DNA of 64,000 bases from positions 103,617 through 167,616 of the forward strand of contig NHNW01000077.1 in assembly GCA_002786025.1 (NCBI GenBank). The letters are read 5' to 3'. Positions 11,026 through 21,872 of this stretch are shown here, piece by piece; the first letter of the stretch is position 1, and each line of letters starts with the position of its first letter. Source of the stretch: Zasmidium citrigriseum. Taxonomy: Eukaryota; Ascomycota; Dothideomycetes; Mycosphaerellales; Mycosphaerellaceae. The position numbers and the translations under genes were made by a program. Below the pieces are notes generated by a model, which did no database searches, was not told where the DNA came from, and worked only from the letters and a program-made list of their open reading frames with translations.

Positions 11026-12942
11026 ATGGGCATTTTTAACAAATTTGAAGATAAGCTTCCACGAAACGGATCGCAATCGAACAACTCTGAGCGCCCAGGC
11101 CTCAACCATACCAACAGCAACGGACCAGCCGCAGCCGCGAACTTGAACGCCGCTGCCTCGAATCTGAACGCAGCCGCAGTTAACCTGAAGTCATCAGACT
11201 CCAACAGCAACCTACGAAGCAACAGCAAGAGCCCAAGCCCGAACTCCAACAACAACTCGAGCAACAACAACTCCAGCAACATGACGTCCCGAACCCAGAC
11301 CAGTGTCGGTGGTAACCGCACCAGCGTAGAGGAGGACAGAACCGCGAAGCAAGGTACCGCTCGCCTCGTCACCATCGGAAAGTCCGGCCGCAATTCGCCC
11401 TCCTCGTCTGACGACTCGTCTTCGGGAGGGTCGAGCGACTATGACCGGCGCTCCACTGGTTCTTCTGAGACTGACCGTAGCCTCTCAGATACCATGAAGA
11501 TTGCCTCGCCTCGCGACAGCGGCTACAGCAGCAACGGCGATTCGTCCAACAACAGCAACGAATTCTTCAATGATAACAAGAGCAACAACAACAACTCGTC
11601 CAACAACAACCCCTACAAGTCCTCCGGGCAGCAGACCCAATCTGGTGGAGGCAACAACAACTCTTCCGATGTCAGTCGCAACGCCCGCGGTGGCGTGACC
11701 AACGGCGCTGGCATGGACGACCGTGAGGACGACAAGATTCCCTCCGCCGGCGGCCAGAAGCTTGGCGGCACTGGAGGAAACAACGGCGGCAACAACAACC
11801 GCCGTGTCGGCCCTAATGACCTCGTCAACCAAGCCGAGAAGTCTCGCAACGGCGGATACGACTCTGGCCGAGACTCCTTTGACCAGGGCGGCTCCAACAA
11901 TAACTCCCGCGGTGGCAACAACAGCCGCATGGACGACTTTGATGAGCCACCAGCCCGCAACAACAACTCGAACAACAACTCTCGAGGAGGATCCTACCGC
12001 GGTGGCAACAACAGCTACAACAACCGCGACTCCTTTGACGAGCCTGAGCCACCACGCTCCAACTTCCGTGAAGACAACTACGGAGGCGGACGTGGCGGAG
12101 GCAACAGCGGCCGGGGAGGAGGAAACTCCTACGGCGGGGGTGGCATGTCTCGCGGCGGTTGGGGAAACAACAACAACTCCTACGACCGCGATGAGACTCC
12201 TCCACCACGTGGCGGCAACAACAACCGTGGCGGCAACTACAACTCTGGCTACGATGATGGCTACAATGGCCGCGGCGGTGGCAACAACCGCTCCAGCGGC
12301 AACTTCTCCAATGAGCGCGATGCACGCCAGCGTGGTGAGGAAGATGCCATGAGGGATGGCATGCGCGACATGAACATCAACGGTCGCGGCGGAGGCAACG
12401 GTTTCCGAGGCAACGGAGGCCGCGGCGGTGGAGGCTACAACAATTACGATGATGACGATGATTACCGCAGCCCACCACCCCAGAACCGCCGAGGCGGCGG
12501 AGGCAACAACTGGAACAACAACTCCAGTGGTGGAGGATATGGTAACGGAGGAGGCAGCTCATGGGGCGGCAACAGTGGTATGACTTTTCATCATTCTTAT
12601 CATACCAGACCAAGCTCTTACACATTCACAGGCGGCCGTGGCGGAGGCAACAACTACAACAGCCGCAACAACAACCGCGACAGCATGGACTTTGACAACG
12701 GCCCATCGAACAACTCTCGCGGCAACAGCTACGGCGGAGGCCGTGGGAATGATTCTTACGGCAACCGTGGTGGCAGCAACCGCGACAGCTTCGATGCCTC
12801 TCCACCACCGCAGAAGAACAAGCAAGGCGGTGGCAACGGCGGCTTTGGCACCGAGCGCAAGATGGACATGGCCTACGACGCCGGCTACCGCGACGCCATG
12901 GAGAAGCTGAAGAAGAACATGATGAATCAGTTCCGCGACTAA
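11026..12942 (+). CDS. Asn/Gly/Ser-rich, RGG-containing intrinsically disordered protein
   Basis: I start at 11026 (MGIFNKFEDKL), which reads like a conserved amphipathic N-terminus. The frame is also open back to 10912 and would add 38 residues. A probable 54-nt intron at 12578-12631 (GTATGA...TTCACAG) gives 620 residues. Most of the protein is low-complexity: poly-Asn runs, Ser-rich acidic patches, then many RGG/GGG/NNN repeats with YGG and FDEPEP blocks. Only the tail, DMAYDAGYRDAMEKLKKNM, looks helical. RGG plus Asn-rich composition suggests RNA binding or condensate formation, but no folded RNA-binding domain is visible. The long antisense open frames are by-products of the GC-rich codon pattern. 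Confidence 0.75.
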   Translation: MGIFNKFEDKLPRNGSQSNNSERPGLNHTNSNGPAAAANLNAAASNLNAAAVNLKSSDSNSNLRSNSKSPSPNSNNNSSNNNSSNMTSRTQTSVGGNRTSVEEDRTAKQGTARLVTIGKSGRNSPSSSDDSSSGGSSDYDRRSTGSSETDRSLSDTMKIASPRDSGYSSNGDSSNNSNEFFNDNKSNNNNSSNNNPYKSSGQQTQSGGGNNNSSDVSRNARGGVTNGAGMDDREDDKIPSAGGQKLGGTGGNNGGNNNRRVGPNDLVNQAEKSRNGGYDSGRDSFDQGGSNNNSRGGNNSRMDDFDEPPARNNNSNNNSRGGSYRGGNNSYNNRDSFDEPEPPRSNFREDNYGGGRGGGNSGRGGGNSYGGGGMSRGGWGNNNNSYDRDETPPPRGGNNNRGGNYNSGYDDGYNGRGGGNNRSSGNFSNERDARQRGEEDAMRDGMRDMNINGRGGGNGFRGNGGRGGGGYNNYDDDDDYRSPPPQNRRGGGGNNWNNNSSGGGYGNGGGSSWGGNSGMTFHHSYHTRPSSYTFTGGRGGGNNYNSRNNNRDSMDFDNGPSNNSRGNSYGGGRGNDSYGNRGGSNRDSFDASPPPQKNKQGGGNGGFGTERKMDMAYDAGYRDAMEKLKKNMMNQFRD

Positions 12943-13661
12943 GTTCATCACGGTCTCTCTTCGTCATCGTCGCTGGTCGACTTGACGCCCCCGAACGAAC
13001 GAATCGAAACGGCCAAAAGGAGTTCAAGCTGTGGTAATGTGACGCGTGCGTTGTACTATATGCTCTGAATCGGTGTTTTCTTTTGTACAGCAGAGACGTT
13101 TGGAGGAGTTGGTGCGAGATACCTCTCTTGTAGAGTAGTTCCCTATGTCGACAAAATTGGAAAATGAAATGAAAAATGTCAAAATCAATCAATCTTCTCG
13201 TGACTTCTTCTCTCATCTGACGTTGTCTGCCTCTCCGCAACATCCCTGTCCTTCGTTTTTTCTCCGCTCGAACGGATCCACTTCACTTGCCGAGGGTGAC
13301 TAGGCTCGATGAGGAAGGCACGGCAGAGCTCCAACGTCACTGATGGGGTTGCTGGTATCCATTCCGTGGCAAGGATTCCGAAAGACGGGAATCTCGAGAG
13401 GCTTCAACTGTTTTCGACACATACACGGAACGAGAGACAAACGTCGCAACAGGCCTGAAGCGACAGATCTCTTCACCAAGTTCAAAAACACGACCTCTCG
13501 GACGAAAGGAGACCTTGATGTCGTAGAGCTCTCCCAAGCTCACTTGACTTCCAACGATTTCCAACCACGAACGAATCCAAGAACACGAAAAAGGTTCCAT
13601 CAGACCAAATATTAGACCCAACTTCTGAAGTCCCAAGATTCAAGCAGAACAAGATCTCAAA
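12943..13661. other. Intergenic: 3' UTR and promoter
   Basis: The first ~250 bases are a plausible 3' UTR/terminator for the Asn-rich gene. An A-rich stretch with AAAATGAAATG around 13160 could act in polyadenylation. The rest is the upstream region of the 13662 gene. Frames are open on both strands but unsupported. Confidence 0.5.
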
Positions 13662-14396
13662 ATGGACCCAACAGTCTCCAAAGCCATAACCCAAATCCTC
13701 ACCTCCCTCCTCGAAGAGTACCCAATCAAGATCCATGGCGGCGTACGCAATCCCACCCTCCATACCAAACCTCTCCCTAACCGCTTCTCAGTCCGACGTC
13801 CTCGTCTCCGACGCCTCAATAGCAACCTCCCTCCACGACTCAACCGCCCCCGTGCGAACGCCCTACGGCCCCACAATGACAATCGCAAAACAAGAGAACC
13901 AAAATGTCCGGGACCCAGGATTGCCGAATACAAAGATTGTGGGAGTTGGTATGGTCCCTTTCCAAGCTCCCCTTCAGACTCTTTGCTTTCACTTTGTCGA
14001 TGGTTTGCGCTAACATGTTGGTGTATTGAAGACGACCTCCCCATGGACACCTACACCCACGCCGTCTTCGGCGTACAATCCGAAGACCCCAAATTCATCC
14101 TCTCCGGCCTCAAATACATGAAATACGCCCTCCGTCCAAAGGGCTACGCAATCGTGATTTCCGTGAAAATGGAATCCAAAGCCCTCTCTTCCGAAGAAGG
14201 AAAGTATCAGGTGGGCTTGGAAGACAAGCTCAAGTACCAGAGTAAAGGCAAAGTGAATAGCTTAAGTGAGGTTTTGGAGTACGCGGGTTTTGAGAGAGGT
14301 AGGGTGAGGAGTTTGGAGAAGAGTGCGAGTGTGGAGGGGAAGGAGGTGCAGGCGGAGGTGATTTTGGCTATGAAGTGGGATCAGTTGACTGCGTAG
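13662..14396 (+). CDS. Conserved fungal protein of unknown function (methyltransferase-fold-like C-terminus)
   Basis: Three exons, 13662-13742, 13792-13948 and 14032-14396, encode 200 residues. The 49-nt first intron has a GTACGC donor, CTAAC branch and TTCTCAG acceptor. It resolves an apparent frameshift between MDPTVSKAITQ and SDVLVSDASIATS. The second intron is 83 nt. Recognisable pieces are an N-terminal helix ending LLEEYP, VLVSDASIATSLHD, then DTYTHAVFGVQ, LKYMKYALRPKGYAIVISVK and LSEVLEYAGFERGRVRSLEK. The RPKGYAIV strand and the EVLEYAGF helix are reminiscent of the end of a class I methyltransferase fold, but the SAM-binding loop is absent. Function is unknown. Its stop lies 30 bp from the convergent beta-galactosidase stop. 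Confidence 0.72.
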   Translation: MDPTVSKAITQILTSLLEEYPIKIHGGVRNPTLHTKPLPNRFSVRRPRLRRLNSNLPPRLNRPRANALRPHNDNRKTREPKCPGPRIAEYKDCGSWYGPFPSSPSDSLLSLCRWFALTCWCIEDDLPMDTYTHAVFGVQSEDPKFILSGLKYMKYALRPKGYAIVISVKMESKALSSEEGKYQVGLEDKLKYQSKGKVNSLSEVLEYAGFERGRVRSLEKSASVEGKEVQAEVILAMKWDQLTA

Positions 14397-14426
14397 ATAG
14401 TATTTATATCACTGTCGAATGAGTGG

Positions 14427-17400
14427 CTAATAGGCACCCTGCCTCTTCTTCCACTTCGGCTGCGGAGCAGGCTCGATGGCTCCAAAACCACTCTGCACCG
14501 GCGTTCCAGCCACCAACTCAAGACTTCCGACTTTCGCACCCTCCTTCTCCAAGCTCCACAGACTGACACCAACGTAATTGCTCCCCTGGTAATTCCAAAT
14601 TCCCTCAGGAACAGGGAAGACATCCTGCGGTCCGACATTGTAAACATACTTCCCGAACTGATACCCATTAACATAAAGCTGGCAGCGGTACGCAGGCGTC
14701 GTCTCAGAGGTATTCGTGCTGCTATTGCGGAACGAGAAGCTAAGGGGGATATCATAGCCCTGTGGAAGGTTGAGATTGAATTCCGTGGCGTAGAATTGCA
14801 CGCCGGCCTGGGAGATGCCCTCCATGGGGCCGGATTTGCTGTCTTTCCAGGAGGAGACGGGGGCGCCGGGGAGGTGGTAGCCCTGGCGTTCGACGTAGAG
14901 ACCGCCTTCGTTGAGTGGGCCGCGGGTACGGTCGACGTAGTCTTCGCCGTGGAGGTTGCCGGTTAGCTTCCATTTGACGTCTTTCTTGTCGTGGCCTGCG
15001 AGAGCGAAGTCGAGGACGCCGCGAGGGTTCTTCATCTGGTCTTCGGGTGGGGTGTAGTTCTCGTCGAGGCCCATGTTGTCGACGAGGACGGTCAGAACGT
15101 ACTTCTTTCCGGATGCGGTCTTGGGGAGATTGAGAGTCTGATTCCAGTTGGAGTACTTGTCGGCTCCGTAGAAAGAGCCCACGAATTGATCGTTGAGCCA
15201 GACTGAGTGACCGAAAGCACTGCCACCCTGGGTCATCAAGAAGACAGTCGATTCTTTTCCGTTGGCTGTGAAGTGACCGCGGTAGATGAGGTTGCCCGTA
15301 TGGTAGCCATAATCGCTGGAGTACAGCGAAGTAGGAGTCGTCAGATTGCGAACAGTGTTGTTCGAGTAAGGCAAGTCGGCCGACGTCCAGAGGCTATCAT
15401 CATATCCTGACTTGATCTCTGGCAAGGTATCGATGGTCTTCCAGCCGATCGTCTTGAGATCTGGGATGGAGACCTTGGGCTTCGTGTAGGTAGCAGTAGC
15501 CGTAACAACGCCATCGCGGGACTGGCGGAAGTGAAGGTCTTTGCCGTTGAACGTGAGCTGGCGGAGATGGCGTGGAGCGCCACCGATGACCTCAATTGGA
15601 GTGGTTGCGTTGAGATCACCAGTCAAGTGCATGCAGCCATTCTCGACGCTAACAGTGCGGAGGAGATATCCAGCCTTCACGATCGGTGCTGAAGTGAAGT
15701 GCTTCTCGTTGGTGTAGTTCTTGGTGGTCGAATCGTTTGGCAAGTCAATGGCCCAGTAGTTGTACGCCGAGTTGCGGTCCAAGATGTAGACCGTCAGATC
15801 GTTGCCCATGTCGACGACTCTTCTCTGAGAGCTCGTAGCGAAGTTGAGAACAGTGGCGCCGTTCTTGTAGCCGACCTTGACACCACGGCCTTCGACAGTT
15901 CGTGGTCTTCCAGCTCGGGTGAAAGCCATCTCGTTGGTCTCGCCAGGGCCAGTGTGAACAACAAGCACACGCTTGTTGCCATACTTCTTCCACGTGAAGA
16001 CCTCAGCAGTCGAATACAACATCGACACACCACCAACATCATAATCCGTCACAAAGACCTTCGAGTCCCTGCCATGCAACGAAAGCTCACCACCAAGCTG
16101 AGGGACTGTAACATTGCCCTTGCTAGTCGGTAGCGTGATGTGGTAGCTGGTCGTGTCCAAAGAGTTATAAGCCGCATGGCGAATGACGAAGAAGTTCGTG
16201 ACGTTGCCCAGCAAAGCAGTCGTGGCAATGGCGCTGTTGCCCGTGTAGGAACCGTTGGCATTGCTGTTGTTCTGTGAAATGGCCGTGAGCCAGGCAGGGG
16301 ATGATTGGAAGAAGTTAGCGATCAGCTTGGCCTCACTGTACTTCTCTCGCTGGACGGTGCGTTCTTCGGTAATGACGGCGCCGTAGTCGTAGGAGGTGTA
16401 GCCGCCCGGGTGTCCGAGATTGCCTGGTGCATGTCAGCATCCCAACCGTAACTTTGTATTGGTATCAACTCACCCCAGTTGGTACCACCATAAGTCATGT
16501 AAATATTAAAGATCGTCAACCCAAAGCTGAAATCATTCTTGTAGAAGACTCTTTCGAACTCCGGCCCCAGCAACGTAGCACACTGCTCAAAACCCAGTCC
16601 GCCCCAAGGGTCGAAAGCACCACCCTGGAACTCAATGATCGAGTAAGGCGTGCTCGAGCTCTGGTTAAGATGAAGATCCCTCCAGTTGGTAGGAAGAGCA
16701 TTGTCCGGCCAGGTATAAGGATTCGCACAGTCGAAACCAAGAGGGTAGCCGTCATGTCCTGTACTCCAAAATCAGCATCCCTCTCCCATTCAATACAATG
16801 ATTGTCAACATACCATAAATATCCACAACAGCCGGATACCTCTGCGGCGGCCCCGGAGCAAAATACCCCTGCGGACTCGCATCATTGCTGATGAACGGGA
16901 CTACGATGCTGTTGTTTCTGTACTGATCCATCACATACTGAAAGTAAACCGAATCCGGGAAAAGATCATAATCCTCGGCCGCAACGGTATACTCATTCTC
17001 CGGCTGAAACAAAATCACAGGTCCACCCTCCGTAATCTGCGCCTTCGCAATAATCTGCGAGATATGATTGACATAATTCTGCGTAGCATCCAGATACCCC
17101 TGCTCTCTCGTACGGAGATGAGCCGGGACTCTCTGCAGCCAGCCAGGGAAACCACCGCCAGAGACTTCGGCGTTGATGTAGGGGCCGGGACGGGCGAGGA
17201 TGTAGATTCCAGCGATCTGGGCGGCTTCGAAGAAGGGTTCCAGAGCAAAGATCCCTTCGGCGGTGAAGTCGCCTGGTTTGCCTTCGACGAGCGCCCAGTC
17301 GAAGTAGGCCGAGACGCCGTTGTAGCCCATGGCTTTGATCTTTTGGAAGACGTCGAGCCAGAGGGATGGCACGGGGAGGCGGTAGGGGTGGAATTCGCCC

Positions 17401-17651
17401 GAGTAGAAGAGGATGCGTTCGCCGCGGACGAAGATGGAGTGCTAGAAATCATCATCATCCCCATCAGCAATCTTCTCACCAAATAGCAGGTTTGGTAAAT
17501 GTTGTTTTGGACTCACCTCATCCCAAGTAACAAGATCCTGCAACGGCTTCGTATCCCGAATCACCATCCCAGGTTTCCCTCCCATCGTCAAGCCCTGCAC
17601 AGCCGTAGTGCAAGCCGCGAGGGCGAGCGAGAAAGCCCTCGTGAACAACAT
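14427..17651 (-). CDS. lacA: Secreted beta-galactosidase, glycoside hydrolase family 35 (LacA-like)
   Basis: Four exons, 17651-17517, 17441-16814, 16758-16474 and 16423-14427, give 1014 residues, the usual length for fungal GH35 LacA enzymes. Residues 1-20 are a signal peptide, so the enzyme is secreted and removes terminal beta-galactose from hemicellulose and pectin side chains or lactose. FQPENEY places the acid/base Glu at residue 195. [16 protein letters not shown] places the nucleophile Glu at residue 297. TYGGTNWG and GGYTSYDYG are further family motifs. The C-terminal half carries the jelly-roll beta domains. It lies in tandem downstream of a Zn2Cys6 factor; whether that factor regulates it is inference only. 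Confidence 0.95.
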
Positions 17652-18442
17652 GTTGCCTTCTCTTCCTGCAACAAATCACTCCTCTGGCCAAAACAAAAAA
17701 GGTCAGCAAAAGAAGGATTAAAAGTCGACCTGCGGCATCTCCTCCTTCATATCACCGCTGCCTCCACCCTCGCTGCGTCTCGCTCCGAAACACCAGCGAG
17801 CAAAAACGGCGAACTTTCTCCATCCCAGCCGTTGGAGGTTTCTGTACCTGATCGCCCCTCCAAGCTTCCCTTCCGAGAAGCCAAAAGCTTGCGCCCACAG
17901 CTCGTGATGTAACCATCTCGCGGGGCGTGCATGGAGCCCCACAGACTAACGCAGGACAGGGACATTTAGGCGGAGAGAAAAACGTGCCGTGCTCGCCGTG
18001 ATGATGTAGGATTTCTCGCTGTCTGCTCCGTCTTCGTATTCCTCAAGAAGATGTTGTCGGGATGTGGAGGGGTGACTGGCGTGGTTGGTGGAACATTTCA
18101 TTTCAGCGGAATAATGTTAATCATGAACTTCTCCATGGGATCGTACATCTTCGTTGTCATGACTTTCAAGACATCATCTCCTCGATCGTTGTTGGCATTC
18201 GACATTAACATCGTCACTAGTCGTCTACACGTGTGAGTGCCCGTCATCCATGCATCCTCGCTCCGCCAAAATGCGTCTCAGTAGGTAAATACAAGCAAAC
18301 CTCTCAAAAAGTTGCTCCTGGGTATACATGTTTCCTCCAAACAAGGTACGACGAGAGACCTTCCGCTCATCGATCGTTAGAAATGCCGTGAAATAGGCCG
18401 TCAGTGTACCTCCAACTTTTCTGACGCAAGTAATTGATTCCC
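17652..18442. other. Promoter of the GH35 gene and 3' flank of the Zn2Cys6 gene
   Basis: Nearly 800 bp with no coding support. It should contain the beta-galactosidase promoter in its left part and the 3' UTR of the transcription-factor gene in its right part. No regulatory site could be assigned by eye. Confidence 0.5.
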
Positions 18443-21400
18443 TCAATTGTTTGTTGCACCGCCTCCCCATACTGTGCTGAGCCAGCCGCCGCCGAAGCCC
18501 TGAGCAGCTGCCAAGTTGGCCCACTCTGCCAGCTCTCCACCGTCGACGAATGCAGCAACATCATCTCCACCAAGACGAGTATCGATGCTGTTGAGCCAAG
18601 CTTCCTTGGTCATAGGAACCCATGACTGTTGAACCTCAGGCATCTGCGGCGGCGCCAATTGATGCTGCGAAGGATGTGTTGCATGTCCCGGTGTCGGATA
18701 TGCAGAGTGAGGAGTCGGTGGGTGCAAAGGGCCCGGAGGCTGATGGGTGACTCCATTTGTGTAAGGATTGGGTGGTGGAGGCGGCGGCGCATGCATCGAG
18801 TATGGTGCATTATGAGCCGTCCAGCTTGGATAAGCCGGTGGCTGTTGCTGCCGCTCATACGGTGGAGTTGGCTGGCTCTGGGAAGGCGTGGTCGCCGTAG
18901 CGGAGTGAGCAGGTGGCGATGCATGGTTTGGCGAGGGTTCCGCAGAGCCAGGCGTGTTTGAGTAGGCTGGTCGGAAGTTGTTGATGTGGTGAGTGTAACC
19001 CTGTTGTGACTGTGAATGCGCTCCCTGCTGTGAATGTTGTGGTGGCTGATGGTGATGCTGGTGTGCGTACGATTCATAGCTTCTAAAGGCACCGCTGGAT
19101 GGCGTAGAGATGCTTGGGTGGCGGCTTGCTGAAGCTGAGGCCGTTGCGGATGCGCCAGGGGCGGCATTGATGGCGCTCCAGGCACCTTCAGGCTTGGGAG
19201 GCTCGGAGGTTGGTGGTGCTCGGTCTCGGTCAGTACGCTCGCCAGCATCTTCGCTCTTAACGGTGGTGCCGGCGCTGCTGTCGTCATATACGGCATCTAA
19301 TGGTCTCGAATCGGGCCGGCTGGCGTCGGTCATTTCAATGTCTTGATCCTCGAGGTTGCCGAAGTCTTGAAGTGTCCGCTCGAGCAGCTTGAACTCGTCC
19401 AAGCCACCGCCTAGTCCACCTTCGCGAAGACTGAGGTGCCGAGTGCTCACGGGACTGTCGCCCTCTGATGAGCTTTCCAGTGCCTGTACATTCTTCCTGT
19501 AATCGGCCTTTAGGCGGCGGAAGTACCGATGCATGCGATTGATGGTCTTGAACCAGCCATCCGCCATGTGCAATCGTGACCGTATGGTGCCGATCATTTC
19601 GAGAGCTTTGCGTGCCGCTGCGAAGCCTTTGCTTTCGCCAGGTTTGACATCAGTCTGCCTGCTTGTTGGGTCCGGTCTCGTGCACATGTAGCCTTCAGGG
19701 TCCATCCAAGGGAAGTTGATGCAGTACACGCCAACAAAGGCTACCGTGTAGATTGCAAAAACAGTCATCGGGGTCTCCACCAACGCACTCCATTCTTGAC
19801 ACGTCCTGACTAGATCCATGATGTCGCGGGCAGACTTGAAGCACTCGCGCGCACTTTCATCCCAGAATCCATGAGGAACGTCGAACCGATCAGGAGGGAA
19901 GAGAGGTGGGTCCATGGGTCCTTCGGGTTTCGAGCAGCGAATTGGAATGAATGGAACATACTCGCGATGAAGCATGATTTGGCAAAGCAAGTAAATTGTG
20001 TGAACAAGCGTGTAGGGGGTCGAAGTCTTTAAGCTGATGTGCGCCTGGGTGTTCTGTGGTGTCAGAGTATGCTGTCGGGGGAGGCTGGCTTTGAAGTCCT
20101 GGCATTGGCGACGAAGTTTGTAGAATTCGCAACGAGGGTCCCACGGAGGATGCTCTTCGATTCTGACATTTGATCAGCATTGCACTTTCATAGAATCGCC
20201 CAACAACTCACCTTCGACCTCCGGAGCAAGACCACTTGACCACTTTTCCATAGATTTCAAGGACCTTCACATAGCGACTAACCAAGCCCTCATCTGGTCC
20301 GATCTCGAGTCTGCCCTTGTCTTCGTCGCTGTCGGCCATTGCCATGCTCGATGGCGATGGAGCTTGAGTACGCTCCGGAGTTCCTGTAGTGCCAAGCATG
20401 ACGGACTGCTGTCGCTGATTCTGAACCTCAGCTCTGCCGGTACCTGAGCCACTTCGGTCCTCTTCACCGAGCATCAGCGTCCGGACTTTCTCGGCGAACA
20501 GGAACGACCGCTCGCTGGCGGGCAGCTGGATTCGGAGTTCTCGCGCGTGCAGCATCTGTGGTCTGTATTTGCCGCTGCTCAAATATCGGTCCATAATGTA
20601 GCAGCTCCAGAAGGTTCGCCGTCTGATTTCCTGTTGAATGAAAATGTCCTCAGCAGATTTGCCGCTAACAGCGCCCTTCTTCGACTGGTCGACGCCCATT
20701 CGCTCTGCTTCTCCATTCAATGCAAGCGAGCGCGAGAGAGGCTCATCGTCCAGATCCAGCTCATACTGCAACCCCATGGCCTGAGCTGATCGAATGGCGA
20801 TACCGACAGCCAACCATGCCTTTGAGCCTCGACACATGCCCCACTCATGCAATCCTATCATCAAGGTGGTCTGCGTGCGTTCGATGTCATGGGGCCGGTT
20901 GTCAGTCCAGATAGTTGCCATGCGCTCATTTGCAGCTGCTGCATAGTACTCTGATGCGATCAAAGGATTACTTGGGCGGGCCGAAGTTGGTGGTGAATGA
21001 TGGGCTACTAGCTTTGGATGGAATCGAGCTGTCAGCGCAAGGAAGGCCAACAAAAACTCAGTGGAAGCCGGAGGTCTCGCTGACTGGGTGGTCTCAGCTG
21101 AGAATCCCGGCGTTGAAGAGGGAGGCTGGAGGGTGGCATGGCGGAGAGGCTTCAAGAAGGTAGGTGGGTGCAAGAAGGGCAAGTCTGCGGAGTAGTGGAT
21201 CTGGAAGATGTCGAAAAGCTCCTGCCAGACCTGCGGCGTGAGAAGATTGGGGTCCAATGCGTCTAACAACGGGCGGGGACTATCCCGAGACCCAGATGCC
21301 GGGTGTGCAACAAAGGTATGTGTGCTCTTCCTGGGCCTCTGTCGGCGCTCGGCATCTCCTCCATAGCCATCGGGCCGCCCTGAGATGCTGTTCCTACGAC

Positions 21401-21872
21401 GTGCACCGCCCGTGACAGGCGATGGGTATTGGCATTCTCGTCCCGAGTTCTCACAAGACCGACATGTGGTGCCGACGCCGTTGTTCACGCATTTGACCTT
21501 GGAGCGGCGGCAGCGGATACATGCAATGCTGGACCGCATTCGTCCTTGCGCCTGCCTGCTGGGCTCGGGCCCAGAGGCGTACGGCTGACCAGCGGTGGAG
21601 TTGATGGTGTTGGCGGGAGCGGGATTCTTGGGGCTCTCGGGCTGGAACGACTGCAACAGCGAGTCGGCGAGTCTGCTGTTGTCTTGATGCTCCACGGTGG
21701 GCGGCGCGCAGCGGTGAGAGAGCTCGTCGGCGGCGGCGAGGCGAGTGTGTGAATGTGTCGGGCAGCCGAGGGGAGTGTTGCTCTTCGTCAACGGGATGCT
21801 GATGTTCGTGGCTCTCGGCAAGCTTCGGGAAGGAAGCAGCTGGTCGGACCGAGTGAGGAGGAGCGGTTGCAA
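18443..21872 (-). CDS. Zn2Cys6 transcription factor with fungal_trans domain
   Basis: Two exons, 21872-20212 and 20162-18443, with a 49-nt intron, give 1126 residues. The binuclear zinc cluster is at residues 118-147 (C-x2-C-x6-C-x8-C-x2-C-x6-C, core CRRSKVKC), preceded by a disordered region. The fungal-specific regulatory domain begins near LFDIFQIHYSADLPFLHPPTF (about residue 220). It includes SCYIMDRYLSSGKYRPQML and continues past the splice through HREYVPFIPIR and FWDESARECFKSARDIMDLV. The C-terminal ~300 residues are Pro/His/Gln-rich, typical of activation regions, and end in a short conserved-looking IDTRLGGDDVAAF segment. It is a nuclear regulator with unknown targets. The true start could be further downstream, before MRSSIACIRC. 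Confidence 0.88.

Noticed and set aside
11485..12951. Long antisense and alternate-frame ORFs within the Asn/Gly-rich gene
   Set aside because: Their Ala/Val/Thr- or Arg/Cys-rich repetitive composition simply mirrors AAC/GGC codon runs of the plus-strand gene; no motif or start context.
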